In this document: piece after piece, positions 47,622-60,095 of the stretch
How positions within the stretch are numbered: position 1 is the first letter of the stretch
Layout: each line of letters opens with the position of its first letter
Assembly (NCBI GenBank): GCA_031216445.1
Contig: CM062217.1
Span: 27,842,001-27,906,000, forward strand
From: Lateolabrax maculatus
Lineage: Eukaryota; Chordata; Actinopteri; Acropomatiformes; Lateolabracidae
Length of the DNA: 64,000 nt
Reading direction: 5' to 3'
Made by a program: the position numbers and the translations under genes
Notes under the pieces: generated by a model
Databases searched by the model: none
What the model was told of the DNA's origin: nothing
The model's input: the letters and a program-made list of their open reading frames with translations, nothing else

Positions 47622-48353
47622 ATGCAGTGGTTGTGTAAGTACTGCACATTTTGTGCTGAAAAGAGGTGCTTCTTACTTAAGCATTACCGCTTAAAACACG
47701 GGTGCCACACTCGAATATCACCACTACCGTGCCTTTATAAGGAGTGCCTGTGCACATTTAAATCTTTCAATGCACTCAAAGTCCACTTATCAACATGGTA
47801 CACTCAAAAGGACCTGGGGAACGTGGGTGAAACTGCTTTCCATTGTCAGCTGTGTGACTTTGTGGAGCCTTGCACTGGAGCTGACTTTTTTACCCATTTA
47901 CGAAGACATTTGAAGCTGAAGCAAAAGGTTTCCTGTCCATATCAAGGCTGTAGCTTTCAGAGCAATGTTTATTCAACCTTTAATGCACATAAAAGCAAAG
48001 AACATCAAGACCACAATAAGATGGCATTCAAACCTGAAATTGTGTCACATAATGTACTTGAGGTACCTCCACCTAATATAAATATTCAACCTGAGGATAG
48101 TGCCCCTGAAACTGATCAGGTTGAGTTTGAGGTTACTGAGCTCAATGAAGATGTGGGAAACTTGGAGAGTCAGTTGGAACATAATGTAGCTGCTGTTTTT
48201 CTGAAAATGTCATCGATTCTTAACATCTCTGAAAATGCCCTGCAAGAAGTTATAGAGCAGATCAACCAAATTTATGTGCTTTCACAGCCATTGTTACATA
48301 CCTCGGTTGGAAAAATACTAAATCAACATTGTGGAGATGTTGAGGACTCTTAA
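47622..48353 (+). CDS. C2H2 zinc-finger ORF with damaged finger 2 (U8)
   Basis: 243 codons. TAC at 47799-47801 changes His60, the last zinc ligand of finger 2, to Tyr, so finger 2 is probably not folded. A private Asp-to-Asn (NEDVGNLE) lies in the linker. Along with U1 this is one of two copies that have promoter and 5' exon sequence, so its defect matters for what the second block can express. Confidence 0.5.
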   Translation: MQWLCKYCTFCAEKRCFLLKHYRLKHGCHTRISPLPCLYKECLCTFKSFNALKVHLSTWYTQKDLGNVGETAFHCQLCDFVEPCTGADFFTHLRRHLKLKQKVSCPYQGCSFQSNVYSTFNAHKSKEHQDHNKMAFKPEIVSHNVLEVPPPNINIQPEDSAPETDQVEFEVTELNEDVGNLESQLEHNVAAVFLKMSSILNISENALQEVIEQINQIYVLSQPLLHTSVGKILNQHCGDVEDS

Positions 48354-51122
48354 GTGAGTGAGATAGCTAAAGTATTTACTGAGAATAATGTATTCCTGAA
48401 ATTCACTTCTACTAGGGGGTCATTGTCAACCACTAGCAAGCGAACATCATACATTTGAAAAGAATTCTCAGTGGTGACGCCTATTGAGTTTGTCCTAAAA
48501 AATGACAGGCAGACAGTTGTGTATATCCCCATACTAAAAATGCTGCAGACATTACTAAACAATGGAGAAATTTTAGATAAGGCCATGTCATCTGAGACAA
48601 ATTTGTCACAAGGATACAGATCTCACAGGGATGGTTACCGGTTTAAAGACAATTCTCTCTTGACAGAGGAAGAATTCAGGATTGCTCTTTTCTTGTACAT
48701 AGATGATTTTGAGGTGGCTAAGCCCTTGGGAACCTCCAGAAAGAAACACAAGCTGCCATCTACTGGGTACTTGGAAATCTACACCCTAAATATCGCTCCT
48801 CTCTTCATTCCATTCAGCTTGCTCTAATCATCATTGCTGAAGATGATATCAGGAAGTTGACTTTAAATGAGAGACCACAGTCTATTGAAGAATTAAAAGT
48901 GCAACTGGTAGATAAACTGTCACTGCAGTATGACTTTAAACTGCAGTATGAAGATCAAGACTTCCATAATGCCCTCTGCAATTTGACTGAAATAACTGAT
49001 TTACCTGAAAGAGCTACGCTCAAAATCATCCCTCTTGTGACTCTCCATTTAACCGCATTGTCATCACCCACCACAACATCAGACACTGAGTGCAGCACAG
49101 CAGACACTGAGATCCTGTCGACAGGAAGAGCATCACCATCGCTAAGACAACAGTGGCCAGATTTCTTTGACATACCCAATTTCTCAGTTGATGTTGACTA
49201 TAGACTCAGACAGGCAGATCTTGCCTTTATGAAGGATGGAACACGTATGACTCTACCACGAGATATGAAGCATGACATACTAGAAAAGCTTGCTGAGACG
49301 ATGTACAGTTTCAAGGCTTACCCTAAAGATGATGACTTCAGCAGTGTTGCAAAAGCACTAATTAGCAAACACCCCTGCCTCACTGAGCCTGGACCACACA
49401 GATGGTATGGCTGGAAAAACAGCCTTAAATTATCGCACAAAGCTTCAAAAAGCTGGATGTGAGGATGTAGCAATCAATGGAGGCAAAAAAAGTAAAGGCA
49501 ACCCAGAAGGAGAATCCTCAAGCAAGAATATCAAACGGCCAAAAAGAGGTGAAGCAAACTACCTACCTAACTTACCTGAAGGACATGATGAAACAAGCCT
49601 TGAAAATGCCAGAAAGGTTCTCGTGGAAGAAATGAAGAAGAAACAACCCAATGGCACTCTCATCTCACAAATGATGGACCAATCATTCCCACTACGCAGA
49701 CAAGAAATTGTAGAAAAAAGGAACCTGCTGTACAGAACATTGTTGAACGATGGCCAGCACTCTTCACAGACAGGTAAACTATTTTTGTTCTCAACCAATA
49801 AAATAATGCCTATCAAAAAGAAATTCAAGGTGTGTGGCTAGAAATCCAAACACACTTGTTGGAATGTTAACACTTCTGCCATCTCTCCATCCCTACCCAC
49901 CCCTCTCTCTACTTTTCAGGTGTTTGCTGAGTTCAACAGAATCGCAAGTAAGAATCTTGAGGGAGACTTCTTTGAGGCTCTGGACCAGTATACCCCACGT
50001 TTCATTGAACTTTTCAAAACAAGAAGGGGAACTGTTGGCCAGAAGCTCAGTGAGCTGATGCAGCACATGAGCTGGATGGTAAGTAGGTTAATTTTGCTTT
50101 TGATCTGTGTGATAGTTCATCAATCAAGTTCTAAATGAGATGATCCAGCCCAACCTATTCTATTTCCTGTCTGACTTGTGCTTGTGCCTTGCAAATTACT
50201 CTGTTAACTGGTCTTTTCTCTCTCTGTGTATCATTAGACACCAGACGTGACAGTACTTCGCTCTGTTGTCCTCAAAGGCATTCCTATTTTACTTGGTGAC
50301 GACTCCAGTGAATTCTTCAAGACATGCTCTGTAAGTACTTGCACATAAGAAAAAGTTTGGTCTGCATTAAAATAGAACTATATCTGTGCTGACATAGAAG
50401 ATGTAATTTTATCTGCACAATATACAATATACATTTTGTACAGTGATTGATGTATTTTGTATGGCAATTCCTCCACAGCTAATCTGAGAGGTATTTAAAC
50501 AGCCAGTAAATAAAAATGAAATTTGCCACATAAACGTTGTACACATTAATTAATTGTAAATCTAAGGAGCAGGAGTCCAGGCTGAAAAGTCAGTGTCACT
50601 GTTTAAGAATATATGGACCTTGTGGACCATAGCTTTAGTTTAATCATACCACATTTATTTTGTTGGTTATATTGTAACAATCCAGTGTGAACACATATTT
50701 AAAACCATATTCCCTAGCAAATGCTTTCAACATTAAAAATGAATGTTTAGAAGAGCATAAATTGCCATGCTGAAGAATGTGTGTGTGTGTCTTTGTAGGG
50801 TACAGCGAGAGACGAGGCCCTAGAATGCACTGTCGGTGTGCTGACAGTTGTCAGTGAAGATAATCCTCATGAGGGTCCAAGTTCAGTAGACCTCCAGCCC
50901 ATCTCCACTGCCATCATTCTGGAGGGAGGTATCATCATGGATCATATAAAAAAACTTGCCTCAGGCAGTTTGTCTGTTATTTGGGCTTACATATGCTTTG
51001 CATTTGGATTACCCAAAATGCATGGCAAATACACTCAACTTCATTCAGACTGTGATGCTTGGACTGGGAAAGAAAACCTCCCACCAAAACTGTTAACTTT
51101 GAAGAACAGTCTACTGGGTTAG
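48354..51122 (+). pseudogene. Decayed SAMD3-like gene body with extra frameshift (U8)
   Basis: Central part 48354-49773; 3' blocks from 49920 to TAG 51120-51122. A two-base insertion in an A-run (GTAGAAAAAAGG near 49711-49722) adds a private frame change before the donor. A TAA near 48825 is in the frame not used by the family at that point, so it is not an additional loss. Confidence 0.6.
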
Positions 51123-52480
51123 ACCAGTAAAGAGCCATCAGCTGTCAGATAGCACTTTGTAAATTATGCAGCAGTTAATGTTCTCCTGTTATCAGAGAAA
51201 GTTTTATGCTTTCATGCAACTGAGCTGGCTTGTTTATGATCTCAAAAAAAAAAAAAATTCTATTAAAGTGTACCATGTTATGCTAGTATGCTAATGGTGG
51301 AAATAGCGCCACCTTGTGTTGCAAAGAGTTGTTAGATAATGTTGTCAGAAAGGAACCTAGCAAGGTTGACCTGTTTACATTTGTGTTTTGGGAAAACTTT
51401 TAATTATAGTAGTTATAATGTAGTACAAATACAAAACCCAAGGAGTGATGTTTTTCTGTGTTGGTTTAAACCTTGGACTGATGCTCGCTTTGGGACACAA
51501 AAGCATTTGTTGTACTTTCAGTTTTGATCAGAAATGCAATGATTTTGCATGCACTGAAGTCCTGTAATTATCAGGTGTTTACCTGTTTAATATTGTGAGA
51601 CTGTTACATGCATAGAATTAGCTCACAAAAATGTGGTTTTATTTTTGCCATGTCCATGTCATGTTCTACAGTCAAATCAAACCACAAGTTTGTTGTTTAG
51701 CTGCTGTTTTGTACTTGAATGTACAAGAAAGTGATACTTGGGAACAGAACACTTGAGGCTGAATAATAGATTTAATGCATATTGTTATTACAATAGCCTA
51801 ACAGACATAGATCACACTATGAGCAATTTTGCAACTAGCTTTAAAATACATTAAATATGACAAGAGGATAGAGAACAGTAATTTTATTGTTTATTGTAAG
51901 GTTATTACATGAGTGATAAAACACACATTTTATATTGGAGAATTGGAATCAAAAGTAACAATATCGAACATTTATTGTTCAGCCTAGATCTGTCAGTGAT
52001 GCAATTATTTTTTTAATAAATGTTGTAATGCAGCTGAACAAACCCAGTGAGTGTTCTTTTAAAGTATATGTTTGTGGTGTTTTTCCCTTTATTAGGTAAT
52101 AACAGCTAAAATAGATAAGAAATGGGAGAAGGACAAGGACCCATTCAAGGAAATTGGTTTGTTTAATTTAACTGAACTGAAATGAACTGAAAAAAAATGA
52201 GTGAGTAGTAAGTAGTAGGTATCATAATTCTAAGTGGGGTTAAATTTGTATCAAGCAGTCCACACAAAATGAAAAAATTAAGTTAACACTAAGCATGGCT
52301 ATTAAGTTACATGAAGTTACATGATTTTTTTTTTTTTTTTAGTTGTACTACTTGATTTAGTACTGCACACTTAAAATAAACAAGCTTTTCTAACTCACTA
52401 TTCTTAAGATTACTTTGCTTAATTTGCAACGAGTTTGCATACTTTTTTTAAGTAAGGTCAACTAATTAGATTTTACAGTG
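51123..52480 (+). other. 3' non-coding region and TTTACAGTG terminus (U8)
   Basis: Equivalent of 4682-6032, with the 10-bp duplication and a GATTTAGTACTG variant. The terminus at 52480 would be the right end of the 7,395-bp segment starting at 45086. Confidence 0.5.
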
Positions 52481-53029
52481 AGTATACGTACACACGTCTC
52501 CCGCAGAGCTATGTTGAAAGTCCCTCAATATTCAGTCGAGTATTGGCTAATGACCTGCAACACCTAGACGTGTCCAGTACAGTACTACAATATGTAGATG
52601 ATCTCTTGATATGTAGCACCTCCAAAGCTCAATGTGCACAAGACTCAGTCTCAGCCCTGATGGCTTTAGAAAAGGGGGCTCACAAGGTGAGTAAAAATAA
52701 ATTACAGTTTTGCCAGACACAGGTTGAATACTTAGGTAGACAACTCTGTGGCACTAAATGAGCTATAGTGCCCTCACAAATTGAGGCAGTATCGAAAGCT
52801 CCCAAACCACAAACGGTGAGACACATGTCGTCATTTCTGCCATCTCAGCTTTACTAGAAGCCATACACCATCCAAAAGTGTTAGCCATCATTAAATGCGT
52901 AGCTCATCAAAAAACGAATTCCCTGATAGCTAAAGGCAACAACTTAGCAGATGAAGCCGCAAAACGCATAGCTACACCCACCTGTATAGGACCACTGCTA
53001 GTAGCTGGAGATTGTGAACCACTGACAAA

Positions 53030-53075
<46 letters not shown>

Positions 53076-53358
53076 CTATATATATGTGCTGCTATGTAAT
53101 AGCAGCACAACATCAGGCAAGTCCATATGCACATTCTGTATGGGCAAAAAGGGGGGCAAGTATAATCACTGAAGAAGGTCCATCACATGGGCTATGGCGA
53201 AGTGCACATGGACATATTGTCCTCCCAACATCTTTGGTACAGGTTGCTACACGTAGTGCGCATGGTCAGGACCATTGCACAAGTGGGGAGGTGTTGAGAC
53301 GCCTTCAAGCAGTCTGGTGGTCACCATTTTTCCGACCTGCGTTTGTAGCTGAGACAAT
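52481..53358 (+). pseudogene. ERV pol fragment (U8)
   Basis: Same deleted pol. The TA spacer is expanded to about 21 TA pairs (53031-53072). It carries the ACTGACAAAC and GCTATGTAATAG variants of U6 and U9. Confidence 0.75.
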
Positions 53359-53498
53359 TTTGCAAGGAAGGTTTTTTTCTGTTGCTCTGGTATTTCAAGT
53401 CTGATACTGCATGTTAGTGTTTTTGTTTCTATTTTGCCGGGCTTGATGCTAAAATGATCTTTTCTTTTCAGATTTTTCAAGAAGACAAAAAACTTCCT

Positions 53499-54230
53499 AT
53501 GCAGTGGTTGTGTAAGTACTGCACATTTTGTGCTGAAAAGAGGTGCTTCTTACTTAAGCATTACCGCTTAAAACACGGGTGCCACACTCGAATATCACCA
53601 CTACCGTGCCTTTATAAGGAGTGCCTGTGCACATTTAAATCTTTCAATGCACTCAAAGTCCACTTATCAACATGGCACACTCAAAAGGACCTGGGGAACG
53701 TGGGTGAAACTGCTTTCCATTGTCAGCTGTGTGACTTTGTGGAGCCTTGCACTGGAGCTGACTTTTTTACCCATTTACGAAGACATTTGAAGCTGAAGCA
53801 AAAGGTTTCCTGTCCATATCAAGGCTGTAGCTTTCAGAGCAATGTTTATTCAACCTTTAATGCACATAAAAGCAAAGAACATCAAGACCACAATAAGATG
53901 GCATTCAAACCTGAAATTGTGTCACATAATGTACTTGAGGTACCTCCACCTAATATAAATATTCAACCTGAGGATAGTGCCCCTGAAACTGATCAGGTTG
54001 AGTTTGAGGTTACTGAGCTCAATGAAGATGTGGGAGACTTGGAGAGTCAGTTGGAACATAATGTAGCTGCTGTTTTTCTGAAAATGTCATCGATTCTTAA
54101 CATCTCTGAAAATGCCCTGCAAGAAGTTATAGAGCAGATCAACCAAATTTATGTGCTTTCACAGCCATTGTTACATACCTCGGTTGGAAAAATACTAAAT
54201 CAACATTGTGGAGATGTTGAGGACTCTTAA
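53499..54230 (+). CDS. C2H2 zinc-finger ORF (U9)
   Basis: 243 codons, MQWL form, all zinc ligands intact; no private amino-acid change noticed. Confidence 0.5.
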   Translation: MQWLCKYCTFCAEKRCFLLKHYRLKHGCHTRISPLPCLYKECLCTFKSFNALKVHLSTWHTQKDLGNVGETAFHCQLCDFVEPCTGADFFTHLRRHLKLKQKVSCPYQGCSFQSNVYSTFNAHKSKEHQDHNKMAFKPEIVSHNVLEVPPPNINIQPEDSAPETDQVEFEVTELNEDVGDLESQLEHNVAAVFLKMSSILNISENALQEVIEQINQIYVLSQPLLHTSVGKILNQHCGDVEDS

Positions 54231-56999
54231 GTGAGTGAGATAGCTAAAGTATTTACTGAGAATAATGTATTCCTGAAATTCACTTCTACTAGGGGGTCAT
54301 TGTCAACCACTAGCAAGCGAACATCATACATTTGAAAAGAATTCTCAGTGGTGACGCCTATTGAGTTTGTCCTAAAAAATGACAGGCAGACAGTTGTGTA
54401 TATCCCCATACTAAAAATGCTGCAGACATTACTAAACAATGGAGAAATTTTAGATAAGGCCATGTCATCTGAGACAAATTTGTCACAAGGATACAGATCT
54501 CACAGGGATGGTTACCGGTTTAAAGACAATTCTCTCTTGACAGAGGAAGAATTCAGGATTGCTCTTTTCTTGTACATAGATGATTTTGAGGTGGCTAAGC
54601 CCTTGGGAACCTCCAGAAAGAAACACAAGCTGCCATCTACTGGGTACTTGGAAATCTACACCCTAAATATCGCTCCTCTCTTCATTCCATTCAGCTTGCT
54701 CTACTCATCATCGCTGAAGATGATATCAGGAAGTTGACTTTAAATGAGAGACCACAGTCTATTGAAGAATTAAAAGTGCAACTGGTAGATAAACTGTCAC
54801 TGCAGTATGACTTTAAACTGCAGTATGAAGATCAAGACTTCCATAATGCCCTCTGCAATTTGACTGAAATAACTGATTTACCTGAAAGAGCTACGCTCAA
54901 AATCATCCCTCTTGTGACTCTCCATTTAACCGCATTGTCATCACCCACCACAACATCAGACACTGAGTGCAGCACAGCAGACACTGAGATCCTGTCGACA
55001 GGAAGAGCATCACCATCGCTAAGACAACAGTGGCCAGATTTCTTTGACATACCCAATTTCTCAGTTGATGTTGACTATAGACTCAGACAGGCAGATCTTG
55101 CCTTTATGAAGGATGGAACACGTATGACTCTACCACGAGATATGAAGCATGACATACTAGAAAAGCTTGCTGAGACGATGTACAGTTTCAAGGCTTACCC
55201 TAAAGATGATGACTTCAGCAGTGTTGCAAAAGCACTAATTAGCAAACACCCCTGCCTCACTGAGCCTGGACCACACAGATGGTATGGCTGGAAAAGCAGC
55301 CTTAAATTATCGCACAAAGCTTCAAAAAGCTGGATGTGAGGATGTAGCAATCAATGGAGGCAAAAGAAGTAAAGGCAACCCAGAAGGAGAATCCTCAAGC
55401 AAGAATATCAAACGGCCAAAAAGAGGTGAAGCAAACTACCTACCTAACTTACCTGAAGGACATGATGAAACAAGCCTTGAAAATGCCAGAAAGGTTCTCG
55501 TGGAAGAAATGAAGAAGAAACAACCCAATGGCACTCTCATCTCACAAATGATGGACCAATCATTCCCACTACGCAGACAAGAAATTGTAGAAAAGGAACC
55601 TGCTGTACAGAACATTGTTGAACGATGGCCAGCACTCTTCACAGACAGGTAAACTATTTTTGTTCTCAACCAATAAAATAATGCCTATCAAAAAGAAATT
55701 CAAGGTGTGTGGCTAGAAATCCAAACACACTTGTTGGAATGTTAACACTTCTGCCATCTCTCCATCCCTACCCACCCCTCTCTCTACTTTTCAGGTGTTT
55801 GCTGAGTTCAACAGAATCGCAAGTAAGAATCTTGAGGGAGACTTCTTTGAGGCTCTGGACCAGTATACCCCACGTTTCATTGAACTTTTCAAAACAAGAA
55901 GGGGAACTGTTGGCCAGAAGCTCAGTGAGCTGATGCAGCACATGAGCTGGATGGTAAGTAGGTTAATTTTGCTTTTGATCTGTGTGATAGTTCATCAATC
56001 AAGTTCTAAATGAGATGATCCAGCCCAACCTATTCTATTTCCTGTCTGACTTGTGCTTGTGCCTTGCAAATTACTCTGTTAACTGGTCTTTTCTCTCTCT
56101 GTGTATCATTAGACACCAGACGTGACAGTACTTCGCTCTGTTGTCCTCAAAGGCATTCCTATTTTACTTGGTGACGACTCCAGTGAATTCTTCAAGACAT
56201 GCTCTGTAAGTACTTGCACATAAGAAAAAGTTTGGTCTGCATTAAAATAGAACTATATCTGTGCTGACATAGAAGATGTAATTTTATCTGCACAATATAC
56301 AATATACATTTTGTACAGTGATTGATGTATTTTGTATGGCAATTCCTCCACAGCTAATCTGAGAGGTATTTAAACAGCCAGTAAATAAAAATGAAATTTG
56401 CCACATAAACGTTGTACACATTAATTAATTGTAAATCTAAGGAGCAGGAGTCCAGGCTGAAAAGTCAGTGTCACTGTTTAAGAATATATGGACCTTGTGG
56501 ACCATAGCTTTAGTTTAATCATACCACATTTATTTTGTTGGTTATATTGTAACAATCCAGTGTGAACACATATTTAAAACCATATTCCCTAGCAAATGCT
56601 TTCAACATTAAAAATGAATGTTTAGAAGAGCATAAATTGCCATGCTGAAGAATGTGTGTGTGTGTGTCTTTGTAGGGTACAGCGAGAGACGAGGCCCTAG
56701 AATGCACTGTCGGTGTGCTGACAGTTGTCAGTGAAGATAATCCTCATGAGGGTCCAAGTTCAGTAGACCTCCAGCCCATCTCCACTGCCATCATTCTGGA
56801 GGGAGGTATCATCATGGATCATATAAAAAAACTTGCCTCAGGCAGTTTGTCTGTTATTTGGGCTTACATATGCTTTGCATTTGGATTACCCAAAATGCAT
56901 GGCAAATACACTCAACTTCATTCAGACTGTGATGCTTGGACTGGGAAAGAAAACCTCCCACCAAAACTGTTAACTTTGAAGAACAGTCTACTGGGTTAG
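54231..56999 (+). pseudogene. Decayed SAMD3-like gene body (U9)
   Basis: Central part 54231-55648; 3' blocks 55795 to TAG 56997-56999. A private AAC-to-AGC change gives GWKSSLK near 55295. It carries the shared lesions. Confidence 0.6.
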
Positions 57000-58350
57000 A
57001 CCAGTAAAGAGCCATCAGCTGTCAGATAGCACTTTGTAAATTATGCAGCAGTTAATGTTCTCCTGTTATCAGAGAAAGTTTTATGCTTTCATGCAACTGA
57101 GCTGGCTTGTTTATGATCTCAAAAAAAAAAAAAATTCTATTAAAGTGTACCATGTTATGCTAGTATGCTAATGGTGGAAATAGCGCCACCTTGTGTTGCA
57201 AAGAGTTGTTAGATAATGTTGTCAGAAAGGAACCTAGCAAGGTTGACCTGTTTACATTTGTGTTTTGGGAAAACTTTTAATTATAGTAGTTATAATGTAG
57301 TACAAATACAAAACCCAAGGAGTGATGTTTTTCTGTGTTGGTTTAAACCTTGGACTGATGCTCGCTTTGGGACACAAAAGCATTTGTTGTACTTTCAGTT
57401 TTGATCAGAAATGCAATGATTTTGCATGCACTGAAGTCCTGTAATTATCAGGTGTTTACCTGTTTAATATTGTGAGACTGTTACATGCATAGAATTAGCT
57501 CACAAAAATGTGGTTTTATTTTTGCCATGTCCATGTCATGTTCTACAGTCATATCAAACCACAAGTTTGTTGTTTAGCTGCTGTTTTGTACTTGAATGTA
57601 CAAGAAAGTGATACTTGGGAACAGAACACTTGAGGCTGAATAATAGATTTAATGCATATTGTTATTACAATAGCCTAACAGACATAGATCACACTATGAG
57701 CAATTTTACAACTAGCTTTAAAATACATTAAATATGACAAGAGGATAGAGAACAGTAATTTTATTGTTTATTGTAAGGTTATTACATGAGTGATAAAACA
57801 CACATTTTATATTGGAGAATTGGAATCAAAAGTAACAATATCGAACATTTATTGTTCAGCCTAGATCTGTCAGTGATGCAATTATTTTTTTAATAAATGT
57901 TGTAATGCAGCTGAACAAACCCAGTGAGTGTTCTTTTAAAGTATATGTTTGTGGTGTTTTTCCCTTTATTAGGTAATAACAGCTAAAATAGATAAGAAAT
58001 GGGAGAAGGACAAGGACCCATTCAAGGAAATTGGTTTGTTTAATTTAACTGAACTGAAATGAACTGAAAAAAAATGAGTGAGTAGTAAGTAGTAGGTATC
58101 ATAATTCTAAGTGGGGTTAAATTTGTATCAAGCAGTCCACACAAAATGAAAAAATTAAGTTAACACTAAGCATGGCTATTAAGTTACATGAACTTTTTTT
58201 TTTTTTTTTTAGTTGTACTACTTGATTTGGTACTGCACACTTAAAATAAACAAGCTTTTCTAACTCACTATTCTTAAGATTACTTTGCTTAATTTGCAAC
58301 GAGTTTGCATACTTTTTTTAAGTAAGGTCAACTAATTAGATTTTACAGTG
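57000..58350 (+). other. 3' non-coding region and TTTACAGTG terminus (U9)
   Basis: Equivalent of 4682-6032, with U1-like variants at the sites compared. Confidence 0.5.
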
Positions 58351-59223
58351 AGTATACGTACACACGTCTCCCGCAGAGCTATGTTGAAAGTCCCTCAATA
58401 TTCAGTCGAGTATTGGCTAATGACCTGCAACACCTAGACGTGTCCAGTACAGTACTACAATATGTAGATGATCTCTTGATATGTAGCACCTCCAAAGCTC
58501 AATGTGCACAAGACTCAGTCTCAGCCCTGATGGCTTTAGAAAAGGGGGCTCACAAGGTGAGTAAAAATAAATTACAGTTTTGCCAGACACAGGTTGAATA
58601 CTTAGGTAGACAACTCTGTGGCACTAAATGAGCTATAGTGCCCTCACAAATTGAGGCAGTATCGAAAGCTCCCAAACCACAAACGGTGAGACACATGTCG
58701 TCATTTCTGCCATCTCAGCTTTACTAGAAGCCATACACCATCCAAAAGTGTTAGCCATCATTAAATGCGTAGCTCATCAAAAAACGAATTCCCTGATAGC
58801 TAAAGGCAACAACTTAGCAGATGAAGCCGCAAAACGCATAGCTACACCCACCTGTATAGGACCACTGCTAGTAGCTGGAGATTGTGAACCACTGACAAAC
58901 TTATATATATATGATATATATATATATATATATATATGAGCTATATATATGTGCTGCTATGTAATAGCAGCACAACATCAGGCAAGTCCATATGCACATT
59001 CTGTATGGGCAAAAAGGGGGGCAAGTATAATCACTGAAGAAGGTCCATCACATGGGCTATGGCGAAGTGCACATGGACATATTGTCCTCCCAACATCTTT
59101 GGTACAGGTTGCTACACGTAGTGCGCATGGTCAGGACCATTGCACAAGTGGGGAGGTGTTGAGACGCCTTCAAGCAGTCTGGTGGTCACCATTTTTCCGA
59201 CCTGCGTTTGTAGCTGAGACAAT
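58351..59223 (+). pseudogene. ERV pol fragment (U9)
   Basis: Same deleted pol. The spacer has the GATA-interrupted TA run (58903-58937), identical in form to U6. Confidence 0.75.
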
Positions 59224-59363
59224 TTTGCAAGGAAGGTTTTTTTCTGTTGCTCTGGTATTTCAAGTCTGATACTGCATGTTAGTGTTTTTGTTTCTATTTT
59301 GCCGGGCTTGATGCTAAAATGATCTTTTCTTTTCAGATTTTTCAAGAAGACAAAAAACTTCCT

Positions 59364-60095
59364 ATGCAGTGGTTGTGTAAGTACTGCACATTTTGTGCTG
59401 AAAAGAGGTGCTTCTTACTTAAGCATTACCGCTTAAAACACGGGTGCCACACTCGAATATCACCACTACCGTGCCTTTATAAGGAGTGCCTGTGCACATT
59501 TAAATCTTTCAATGCACTCAAAGTCCACTTATCAACATGGCACACTCAAAAGGACCTGGGGAACGTGGGTGAAACTGCTTTCCATTGTCAGCTGTGTGAC
59601 TTTGTGGAGCCTTGCACTGGAGCTGACTTTTTTACCCATTTACGAAGACATTTGAAGCTGAAGCAAAAGGTTTCCTGTCCATATCAAGGCTGTAGCTTTC
59701 AGAGCAATGTTTATTCAACCTTTAATGCACATAAAAGCAAAGAACATCAAGACCACAATAAGATGGCATTCAAACCTGAAATTGTGTCACATAATGTACT
59801 TGAGGTACCTCCACCTAATATAAATATTCAACCTGAGGATAGTGCCCCTGAAACTGATCAGGTTGAGTTTGAGGTTACTGAGCTCAATGAAGATGTGGGA
59901 GACTTGGAGAGTCAGTTGGAACATAATGTAGCTGCTGTTTTTCTGAAAATGTCATCGATTCTTAACATCTCTGAAAATGCCCTGCAAGAAGTTATAGAGC
60001 AGATCAACCAAATTTATGTGCTTTCACAGCCATTGTTACATACCTCGGTTGGAAAAATACTAAATCAACATTGTGGAGATGTTGAGGACTCTTAA
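59364..60095 (+). CDS. C2H2 zinc-finger ORF (U10)
   Basis: 243 codons, the same predicted protein as U9, fingers intact. Confidence 0.5.
   Translation: MQWLCKYCTFCAEKRCFLLKHYRLKHGCHTRISPLPCLYKECLCTFKSFNALKVHLSTWHTQKDLGNVGETAFHCQLCDFVEPCTGADFFTHLRRHLKLKQKVSCPYQGCSFQSNVYSTFNAHKSKEHQDHNKMAFKPEIVSHNVLEVPPPNINIQPEDSAPETDQVEFEVTELNEDVGDLESQLEHNVAAVFLKMSSILNISENALQEVIEQINQIYVLSQPLLHTSVGKILNQHCGDVEDS

Larger units (their letters stand above)
47473..53358 (+). repeat. Tandem array unit U8 (first unit of the second block)
   Basis: Has native upstream intron sequence like U1, but its variants resemble U5-U7 (MQWL, LYIDDF, short GT run, GCAACTAGC) with CAGCCTAGATC of U1-U3 type. It has a 10-bp duplication, AAGTTACATG, near 52303-52322 and the longest TA run of all units. 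Confidence 0.9.
53359..59223 (+). repeat. Tandem array unit U9
   Basis: Shares with U10 a 7-bp deletion before the acceptor (GTTTTTGTTTCTATTTTGCC near 53420) and CAGTCATATC (near 57547). Its 3' non-coding variants (ACAACTAGC, CAGCCTAGATC, longer GT run) are of U1-U3 type. Confidence 0.9.

Noticed and set aside
48820..48830. TAA near 48825 in U8 as an extra gene-breaking stop
   Set aside because: At this point the family-like coding signal is in a different frame, where the change is only Leu to Ile.
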